Origin: JBBIPZ01 sp037442505 [NCBI: Deltaproteobacteria bacterium]
Lineage (GTDB): Bacteria; CALINM01
Length of the DNA: 64,000 bases
Assembly: GCA_037442505.1 (NCBI GenBank)
Contig: JBBIPZ010000005.1
Location: 42,305-106,304, forward strand
Reading direction: 5' to 3'
This document shows positions 57,377 to 64,000 of this stretch, piece after piece. Both the position numbers and the translations under genes were made by a program. The notes under the pieces were generated by a model. The model was not told where the DNA came from and did not search any database. It was given only the letters and a program-made list of their open reading frames with translations. How positions within the stretch are numbered: the first letter of the stretch is position 1; the number at the start of each line of letters is the position of its first letter.

Positions 57377-60300
57377 ATGTCTCAAGCTGTAACAGGTTTA
57401 AGTTACTTAAAAGCATTGGCAGGTGGAAAGAATTTTGGCGATGTGCTTGTTGTCGGTGGTGGTATAAGCGGACTTCAGGCATCTCTTGACCTTGCCAATG
57501 CTGGTTACAAGGTCTATCTTGTTGAGAAGGAACCATCAATTGGCGGGCACATGGCTCAACTGGATAAGACTTTCCCTACTAACGAGTGCTCTATCTGAAT
57601 ACTTTCGCCCAAGCTGGTCGAGGTCGGCCGGCATCCGAATATAAAAGTATTCAGTTACACAGAGATAGAAAGCGTTGAGGGAGAAGCGGGTGATTTTGTC
57701 GTAAGGCTTGTAAAAAAGCCCCGTTACGTAATACAGGAAAAATGCACAGGTTGTGGTGTATGCCAGGAATACTGCCCTGTTAAGATACCCGATGCCTTCA
57801 ACCAGGAGATATCAAAAAATAAAGCGATACATATCCATTTTGCTCAGGCAATTCCATTGATTGCATACATCAGCAAAGAATGTCTTTACCTGAAAGACAA
57901 AAAGTGTGGTATATGCGAAAACGTTTGTGAAAATAAAGCGATAAATTTTATTCAGAAGCCAGAAAAGGTGGATATTAAAGTTGGTGCTGTGATTATCTCT
58001 GCAGGTTTTGAACCCTTTGATGCAAAACTTTTAAAAGAATATGGCTATGGAAGATACAAGAATGTTGTAACAAGTATGGACTACGAAAGAATATTGAGCT
58101 CCACAGGACCTTACGAAGGTGAAATCAGAAGAACATCAGACCTGAAACATCCCAAAAAGATAGCATGGATACAGTGTATTGGCTCAAGATCTGTTCAAAA
58201 GCCTTCTAAAAGCTACTGTTCTTCTGTGTGTTGTACCTATACACAGAAGCAGGTTATATTGACAAAAGACCACGACAGCAATATTAGTTGCACTGTTTTT
58301 CACAATGATATCAGGGCTTATGGAAAAGATTTTGAAAGATTTTACCAGAGGGCGGCAAGTCAGAATGATGTGAGATTTATAAGAAGTTATGTTACGGTCT
58401 CCAAAGAAGACCCAAAAACGGGCAATATCTGGATTAGATATGCCACACCAGATAAAGGTGTCATTGAAGAAGAGTTTGAGGTGGTGATTCTATCGGTTGG
58501 ATTAACTCCACCAGCGAATATCAAATCCCTTGCAGATAAACTTGGCATAGAGCTTAACCATCACGATTTTGTTAAAACAGATCCCTTTATCCCCGTAGAG
58601 ACGAACAGAAAAGGTGTTTATGTAAGTAGCGCTGCAATTGGACCGATGGATATTCCAGAGGCTGTTATCACAGCAAGTTCGGCAAGTGCAAAATCGGGAG
58701 AGTTGCTAAAATCAAGAAAAGGCAAATTAGCCACAAAAAGGGTGTATCCCGTTGAAAAGGATGTCTCAAAAGAAGAGCCAAGGGTAGGTGTTTTTGTTTG
58801 TGCCTGTGGTGCTAATATCGGAAGGGTGGTGGATATCAAATCGGTTGTCGAATATGCAAAAACATTGCCTCATGTGGTTCATGCTCAAACACAACTATTT
58901 TCCTGTTCAACAGAGTCAGCTAAACAAATTACCAATGCAATAAAAGAAAAGAACTTAAACAGGGTGATAGTTGCAGCATGTACTCCGAGAACACACGAAC
59001 CAACCTTTAGAGATTCGTTAAAAGAAGCAGGTTTGAATCAGTACTATGTAGACATGGCAAACATCAGAGAACATTGCTCGTGGGTACATCCAAAAGACAA
59101 AGATGCAGCAACGAAAAAAGCAAAAGACTTAGTTAGAAAGTCTATAGCCCGCTCCTTAAAACTTCAAGCTCTTGAAGAGATTAAGCTACCTGTTGACAAA
59201 CGTGCGCTTGTTGTAGGTGGTGGTGTTGCAGGTATGAATACCGCATTATCCATTGCAAAACAGGGCTTTGAGGTATATCTTGTTGATAGAGAAAAAGAGC
59301 TGGGCGGTAATGCAAGATTTATAAAGTACACGATAGAAGGCAATGATGTTCAGCAGTACTTACACAATCTTAAAACTCAGGTTTACAAAAACCAGCTGAT
59401 ACATATCCTTACAGAAGCAGAAATAATTGAGGCTACAGGATACATAGGCAATTTCTTAACAAAGGTCAAAACAAAATCGGGAATACAGGAAATAAAACAT
59501 GGTATAGTTGTAATCGCAACGGGTGCAGCAGAATATAAGCCTGAAGAATACCTTTATGACAAGAGTGAAAATGTTTTTACAAACAGAGAGCTTGAAAATA
59601 TGATATTTGATAGAGATAAAAGGGTGACAGAATGTAATAATCTGGTTATGATCCAGTGTGTTGGTTGTAGAAATGAAGAGAGAAACTACTGCTCAAGGAT
59701 ATGTTGTAGCCATTCCATAAAAAATGCACTAAAATTTAAAGAAGTTAATCCAGCCGGTGATGTTTACATACTCTACAGGGATATGAGGACTTATGGTTTC
59801 AAAGAAGATTACTACAAATTGGCATCAGAAAAGGGTGTAAGATTTATCCGCTATGCACCAGAAGAGGGAAATATTCCAGAAGTAATAGAAGCAGTTGAAG
59901 GTGGCAAAAAGATAATCAAAGTGAGGGTATTTGATCCTGTACTTCAGAAGATGGTTGAGTTAGATGCTGATATTTTATCTTTAGCAGCGGCGATAGTACC
60001 TGATGAAAAGACTATTGAAGTTGCAGGACTTTTCAAGGTTTCTACAAGTGTGGATGGATTTTTCAAAGAAGCCCATGTAAAATTAAGACCCGTTGACTTT
60101 GGAACAGATGGAGTATTTTTAGCCGGCTTTGCTCATTATCCAAAATTCATCAATGAAACAATCAGCCAGGCATTAGCCTCAGCAAGTAGAGCTGTTACAA
60201 TACTATCAAGTGAGACCGTATCTGCTTCTGGTTCAATATGTGATGTGGATGATAAAAAGTGCATTGGTTGTGGTGCCTGTGTTGAAGTATGTGCATATAC

Positions 60301-60499
60301 AGCCATAGAGCTTTACAAAACACCTAAGGGAATGAAGGCAAAGGTAAATCCCGTGCTTTGTAAAGGTGATGGACTTTGTAATTCCGTTTGTCCCACAGGT
60401 GCGATACAACTAAAACATTTTACCGATGAACAGTTAACAAGTGAGATAGATACGGCATTACCAGAAAGGGAAGAAAAAAAGTTAAGAAAAGTAGTTTAA
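57377..60499 (+). CDS. bamE: Selenocysteine-containing HdrA-like flavoprotein (BamE-like)
   Basis: Reading TGA at 57596-57598 as selenocysteine gives one 1040-residue protein, with Sec at residue 74 in [18 protein letters not shown]. Canonical HdrA has Cys there. Domains: FAD Rossmann [20 protein letters not shown] (about 26-45), ferredoxin motifs [14 protein letters not shown] and [13 protein letters not shown], a second FAD motif [20 protein letters not shown], and a C-terminal 2[4Fe-4S] domain ([27 protein letters not shown]). It is a double HdrA module, as in BamE. It probably bifurcates or collects electrons. AGGAGG precedes ATG. A standard caller would split it into a 73-residue stub and a downstream piece from 57857. 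Confidence 0.88.
57596..57653 (+). promoter_or_regulatory. Bacterial SECIS element in bamE-like gene
   Basis: The UGA begins the hairpin. A 10-bp lower stem pairs TGAATACTTT (57596-57605) with AAAGTATTCA (57644-57653). The apical stem pairs GCTGGTC (57613-57619) with GGCCGGC (57626-57632) around the loop GAGGTC. The GGTC in the loop resembles the SelB-binding loop of E. coli fdhF. The codons here are unusually GC-rich for this DNA, consistent with RNA constraint. Confidence 0.85.
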
Positions 60500-60509
60500 A
60501 GGAGGCAAA

Positions 60510-61328
60510 ATGAGCATTAATTTCAAGCCAAGAATAGTTGGCTTTGTTTGTTACTGGTGAGGGTACGGGGCTGCAGATTTAGCTGGAGTTTCCAGACTAC
60601 AATATACCAGTGAAATTAGATTAATCAGGGTGATGTGCACCGGAAGGATAGATCTATCCTTTATAGCTCGCTCTTTCTATAACGGTGCAGATGGGGTTTT
60701 TATTGCTGGATGCAGACTGAACGAATGCAGTTATATCACTCACGGCAACTTTTATGCACTAAATATGACACTCCTTTTCAAAAGGATACTTGAATACATA
60801 GGTATCAATCCAGAAAGGCTAAGAATAGAGTTCATGACATCCAGTGATGCTCAACATTTTGCTGAATCAGTAAATGATTTTACTGAAAAAATTAGAAGTT
60901 TAGGTGCTTTAGGTGAGTCGGAAAATATAGATGAAGAAGAGCTAAAATCAAGGTTTTACAACATTATAACACTGATACCTTACATAAAAATTGCGGAGAG
61001 AAAAAAGTTATCACAAAAGATAACTAATCCATCAGAATGGGATAAGATTTTTACAAAAGAAGAAGTTAAAGAACTGATTGAAAACGCACCATCCTATTAC
61101 ATAGACCCGGAAAAATGTGCAGCCTGCACCTTATGTGCCCAGAGATGTCCAGTAGATGCCATAGATGGTGGGAAAAACAAAATCCACATAATAGATCAGG
61201 AAAAATGCATAAAATGCGGTACCTGTTTGGCTGTTTGCCCTACAAAATTCAGTGCTGTAAGAAAACTTGTTGGAGAAGCTGTTCCGCCACCTATTCCAGA
61301 GGAAAAAAGGGCAATAGTGAGAAAATAA
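60510..61328 (+). CDS. bamF: Selenocysteine-containing MvhD-like subunit (BamF-like)
   Basis: Starting at ATG 60510 after AAAGGAGG and reading TGA 60558-60560 as selenocysteine gives 272 residues with Sec17 in FVCYW-Sec-GYGAADLAGVSRL. MvhD/FrhD proteins have CxxC there. RVMCTGRID and GCRLNEC supply the other [2Fe-2S]-type ligands. The C-terminus (about 193-250) is a 2[4Fe-4S] ferredoxin (CAACTLCAQRCPVDAI, CIKCGTCLAVCPTKF). The protein would connect the HdrA-like flavoprotein to an electron donor. It follows bamE by 10 bp. Without recoding it would be called from 60630 and lose its cluster motif. Confidence 0.87.
60553..60611 (+). promoter_or_regulatory. Bacterial SECIS element in bamF-like gene
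   Basis: The hairpin TAGCTGGA (60580-60587), loop GTT, and TCCAG-A-CTA (60591-60599, one bulged A) begins about 19 bases after the UGA. An outer stem pairs ACTGGT (60553-60558) with ACCAGT (60606-60611) and includes the U of UGA. The loop starts with G as in bacterial SECIS consensus, though it is small. Confidence 0.7.
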
Positions 61329-61370
61329 CAATTTTATAGAAATAGTTTTTATATAGAAAGAGAGCAGAGT

Positions 61371-62117
61371 ATGAAAAAAATTATTTTTGATAATGTAAAT
61401 AAGGTTGCAGTTGTTAGATTTAATAATGGAGTGACAAATCCTATAGACATCGAATTTATAAACGATTTAGAAGAAGCAGTTTTGTCAGCAGAAAAAGAGT
61501 TTAATGGTTTAGTATTAACAGGAGGAGATAAATTCTTTAGTATCGGCTTTAATTTACCACAGCTAATAGGATTAGATAGAAAAGAATTAACATATTTCTT
61601 CCATCGATTTAACGAGTTAATTTTAAAGCTTTTTACATTAAACATACCGACTTGTGCAGCAATTAAAGGACATGCTATAGCAGGGGGATGTATTATTGCA
61701 ATTTCTTGTGACTATATTTTAGCAAACGAAGATAAAAAACTTATTGGACTGAATGAAGTAAAACTCGGTCTGCCAGTGCCATATTTAGCAGATGTTATAT
61801 TAAGGCAAAAAATTAACGATACAATAGCAAATGACTTGTTATTCACCGGTGAGTTTATAACCACTCAAGACGCCAGGAAAGCTGGGTTAATTTTTGAGAC
61901 TTATTCTATTGAACAGGTAGAAAATAAGGCAATAGAAAAGATAGAGAAATTAACATTAATGCCAAAAAATGCCGTAACATCTATAAAAAACAATCGTTTT
62001 GACATTGTTGTTGATAGATATATGAGATACTGGAAGGAAAAAGAAGAAACATTCATTAATCTTTGGTTTAAAGAAGAAACACAACAGCTTTTAAAAGAAG
62101 CAGCAAAGAAATTTTAA
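61371..62117 (+). CDS. Enoyl-CoA hydratase/isomerase family protein
   Basis: A 248-residue crotonase-fold protein. The oxyanion-hole region CAAIKGHAIAGGCIIAISCDY and the following GLNEVKLGLPVPYL are visible. The pattern FNELILKLF...AGGC...CDY...IGLNE resembles the ECI1-type enoyl-CoA isomerase branch as well as hydratases. In a bam-like cluster it could be the dienoyl-CoA hydratase step (BamR-type), but sequence alone does not settle this. It starts 42 bp after bamF with a purine-rich ribosome site. Confidence 0.8.
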   Translation: MKKIIFDNVNKVAVVRFNNGVTNPIDIEFINDLEEAVLSAEKEFNGLVLTGGDKFFSIGFNLPQLIGLDRKELTYFFHRFNELILKLFTLNIPTCAAIKGHAIAGGCIIAISCDYILANEDKKLIGLNEVKLGLPVPYLADVILRQKINDTIANDLLFTGEFITTQDARKAGLIFETYSIEQVENKAIEKIEKLTLMPKNAVTSIKNNRFDIVVDRYMRYWKEKEETFINLWFKEETQQLLKEAAKKF

Positions 62118-62133
62118 GTGAGGAAATTCAAAA

Positions 62134-62733
62134 ATGGCAAATAAAGCTGTTGGCATTGTAGGAAGTTACAGAAAGGGCGGAGTAGTTGATAGACTTGTTA
62201 CTGAAGTCTTAAATACAGCGAAAAACTCAGGCATGCAAACGGAAAAAATTTATTTAACTGATGTAGATATAAAGTTTTGCACTAATTGTAGAAGATGCAC
62301 GCAACAACAAGGCGAAAATTTTGGAGAATGTATACATAATGATGACATGAGAATCTTAATCGAAAAATGTATAAATGCCGATGCAATTGTGATAGGTGCG
62401 CCAGTAAATTGTTTCAATATAACTGCTGTTACAAGAAGGTTTATGGAACGTTTAGTATGTCTTACCTACTGGCCATGGGGAAGGCACTATCCTGTTAACA
62501 GAATAAAATCTTTAAACAAAAAATCTGTATTAATAACTTCTTCTGCAATGCCTTCGTTTATGGGGTATATGTTTACTGGTGCGATTAGGGCACTCAAAGT
62601 TATTTCTAAGCTTTTAGGTGCCAAGCCAATAAAAGTAATTTATGCAGGGAAAATTGCTACTTTTGAACACGAAAATTTGTCAGAAGAACTCCTCAAAAAT
62701 GCGATAGCTGCTGGTAATAGCCTTGTCAGCTAA
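62134..62733 (+). CDS. NADPH-dependent FMN reductase/iron-sulfur flavoprotein family
   Basis: A 199-residue flavodoxin-fold protein. The N-terminal FMN phosphate loop is GIVGSYRKGGVVDRLV. A Cys group CTNCRRCTQQQGENFGEC (about residues 49-66) fits the compact Cys motif of iron-sulfur flavoproteins, which holds a [4Fe-4S] cluster. GAPVNCFNITAVTRRFMERL is the second FMN-binding region. It probably shuttles electrons for the upstream reductase complex. It ends the cluster, 16 bp after the crotonase gene. Confidence 0.8.
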   Translation: MANKAVGIVGSYRKGGVVDRLVTEVLNTAKNSGMQTEKIYLTDVDIKFCTNCRRCTQQQGENFGECIHNDDMRILIEKCINADAIVIGAPVNCFNITAVTRRFMERLVCLTYWPWGRHYPVNRIKSLNKKSVLITSSAMPSFMGYMFTGAIRALKVISKLLGAKPIKVIYAGKIATFEHENLSEELLKNAIAAGNSLVS

Positions 62734-63047
62734 ATTGCGTTTTAACGAAATTGACACATTTTTCGCCTTATTTTAGCAAACTGTTGATTAACGTTTTACC
62801 ATCAAACAAATTTTCTTTTTAGCTTAATTAGTTATTTGTTTTGCACATTTTTAAGGCAGACAAAAAATTAACTAAAATTTAAAAAAATATTTTGCCAAAA
62901 AGCGGGAAGTAAAAAACAGGGGATCTAATCTATCAATTTGTGTTAAAGTTAACCTAAGGCTTAATTAAATGAATTTATTTTTAAGAATTAATCTTTTGAT
63001 TTGGCGGTGAGTATTTGAAAAAATCCGAACTGATTTCAAGTTTTTCT
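62734..63047. other. Non-coding stretch after the bam-like cluster
   Basis: No convincing gene or RNA is visible in this AT-rich interval. No clear rho-independent terminator for the preceding operon is seen. It ends in a pair of GC-rich palindromes next to the Mrr-type gene. Confidence 0.5.
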
Positions 63048-63088
63048 AATCCCGCTTTGCGGGATTGCTCGGCTCTGCCAAGCTTGGC
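63048..63088. repeat. Tandem GC-rich palindromes downstream of the Mrr gene
   Basis: AATCCCGC-TTT-GCGGGATT (63048-63066) is a perfect 8-bp hairpin. It is followed by the 12-base palindrome GCCAAGCTTGGC (63077-63088). They stand out against AT-rich surroundings. They may terminate the minus-strand endonuclease transcript, though no U-tract follows, or be a dispersed repeat. Confidence 0.5.
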
Positions 63089-63100
63089 GGCAAATTCTTA

Positions 63101-64000
63101 TTATTCCTCTTCAAAATAATCAGAATCTATCTTTTTAATATCATAGCTAGTTACCTTAGACACTCCCACATCATTATCTATCATTAATTGTGTAAGCATT
63201 TCTCCATCAATAAGAATAACTTTATGAGGAATTGTTTTTACATACTCTAAAGCGTCTTTGGTAAAATTCGAAGTGGTTATAAATACACCTTTACTTGCTC
63301 TTTGCCCTGCAAGACCTCCGACAAAATTTCTGACCTCTTTAGAACCAACGACATTTTCCCATCTTTTTGCCTGAATATAAATAACATCTAACCCAAGTTT
63401 ATCCTCTTTAATAATTCCATCTATGCCGCCATCTCCGCTTTGTCCAATTGCTTTCCCGGCGTCTTTCAGAGACCCACCATAACCCATTTTTGTTAAGAGT
63501 TCGACTACCAACTTTTCAAAAAATCGTGGCGATGCTTTTTTTACAAGATTTAATAATTCAGAGGCCAAATCCTTTTTAATTCTTTGGTAGCCGTATTCTA
63601 AAAGCTCTTGGGGTGTTTGTGTTAAATTCTCTTCTTCTTTTTCCTCTCCTTTTTCTTTGCGAAGATTTCTGAATTCAATAAATTGAGGAAATTGCTCTAG
63701 AAACTTTACATTAATTTCTTTAGGATTTTTTTGCAAAACCTCTAGCCCTAAATCAGTTATTTTAAAATATGATCTTTTGGTTGATTCTAATAACCCCGCT
63801 TTTTTGAGATATGTTCTGGCCCAACCTACCCGATTATCAATTATGTATTGTTGACCACTCGGCAAAACCTCTTTTCGCTCTTCTTCACTAAGATTAAAAG
63901 TATTGGCTATATATTCAATAGCTTCTCTTATTGAGTGTTCTTTTTTATCTCCTGCAAATTTCAGGATAGGAAGCATTATTGATTGATAATCTGGTATTGT
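63101..64000 (-). CDS. Mrr-type restriction endonuclease (5' end outside the window)
   Basis: An N-terminal Mrr winged-helix domain (PDYQS-MLPILKFAGDKKEHSIREAIEYIA) and a C-terminal Mrr_cat nuclease domain (about 150-270) are visible. Catalytic features are FEKLVVELLTKMGYGG, GDGGIDGIIKEDKLGLD and IYIQAKRW (the D...QxK core). Such enzymes cleave modified DNA. An ATG at 63976 gives 291 residues, but the frame continues to base 64000 with TIPDYQSI, which matches the usual Mrr N-terminus, so the true start is beyond the window. No methylase is nearby. Confidence 0.85.
   Translation of the reverse strand, partial: TIPDYQSIMLPILKFAGDKKEHSIREAIEYIANTFNLSEEERKEVLPSGQQYIIDNRVGWARTYLKKAGLLESTKRSYFKITDLGLEVLQKNPKEINVKFLEQFPQFIEFRNLRKEKGEEKEEENLTQTPQELLEYGYQRIKKDLASELLNLVKKASPRFFEKLVVELLTKMGYGGSLKDAGKAIGQSGDGGIDGIIKEDKLGLDVIYIQAKRWENVVGSKEVRNFVGGLAGQRASKGVFITTSNFTKDALEYVKTIPHKVILIDGEMLTQLMIDNDVGVSKVTSYDIKKIDSDYFEEE

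Noticed and set aside
57377-57598. A stand-alone 73-residue FAD-binding protein
   Set aside because: The stop is a TGA at the HdrA Cys position, homology continues in the same frame for 966 residues, and a SECIS-like hairpin begins at the TGA. It is the N-terminus of the Sec-containing HdrA-like protein.
60630-61328. MvhD-like gene starting at an ATG within RVMCTGR
   Set aside because: That start removes the CYW-Sec motif. ATG 60510 has a perfect ribosome site and family-like sequence once TGA is read as Sec.

Overview
The window is AT-rich bacterial DNA, almost fully coding, with long co-directional operons. It suggests a Gram-negative anaerobe. KDO synthesis genes imply lipopolysaccharide. 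The metabolism is oxygen-sensitive: two enzymes of the tungsten aldehyde oxidoreductase family, a dearomatising benzoyl-CoA reductase complex and selenoproteins. A menaquinone gene of the futalosine route implies respiration. My best guess is a Deferribacterota-like (Deferribacter/Calditerrivibrio-type) or similar AT-rich anaerobe; this taxonomic guess is weak.

Layout: (1) 1-494, remnant or partial genes. (2) 637-9929, a sigma54 activator followed by a Liv-type ABC transporter, an iron alcohol dehydrogenase and an AOR-type oxidoreductase. The intergenic region holds two GATGC-N6-GCATC operator-like palindromes and a sigma54 -24/-12 promoter. (3) 10028-14536, an acyl-ACP thioesterase, then lysA-dapF-leuA. 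(4) 14541-21660, a minus-strand run: tRNA-Gly, tRNA-Cys, tRNA-Leu, ugd, UDP-glucuronate decarboxylase, ROK kinase, CBS-GGDEF protein, Fe-S protein, DUF554 and mqnA. (5) 21738-25014, dedA and mazG divergent from radA. (6) 25104-34260, one ~9 kb operon for interconverting propionyl-CoA and succinyl-CoA: XRE-cupin regulator, biotin transcarboxylase subunits, methylmalonyl-CoA mutase and epimerase, EtfB and a ferredoxin-fused EtfA. (7) 34379-40734, a two-component system, a small Cys-rich protein, tmRNA and smpB, a CHASE2 adenylate cyclase and a nitroreductase. (8) 40803-51899, an envelope and central-metabolism operon: LEA-like lipoprotein, kdsB, pyrG, kdsA, kdsD, kdsC, two unknowns, gpsA, gpmI, comF-like and DUF4124. 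(9) 51906-52757, minus-strand CooT-DUF3842-DUF3343 genes, then a dciA-like gene. (10) 53535-62733, a sigma54-promoted cluster matching bamBCDEF (class II benzoyl-CoA reductase), then a crotonase-family gene and an FMN-reductase-family gene. (11) 63101-64000, an Mrr-type restriction endonuclease running off the window.

The most notable content is in the bam-like cluster. Two consecutive genes are interrupted by in-frame UGA codons that I read as selenocysteine: residue 74 of the HdrA-like BamE and residue 17 of the MvhD-like BamF. Each UGA sits at the base of a hairpin that can serve as a bacterial SECIS. Standard gene calling would truncate the first gene to 73 residues and clip the N-terminus of the second. 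A DUF3343 (putative Se/S carrier family) gene lies about 0.8 kb upstream on the other strand.

A likely joint picture is as follows. Aromatic or branched substrates are imported and oxidised (Liv, ADH, AOR). Aromatic acyl-CoA is reduced by Bam proteins. Propionyl-CoA goes through the transcarboxylase and mutase, with electrons passing through ETF and Fe-S proteins. The links between these operons are inference.
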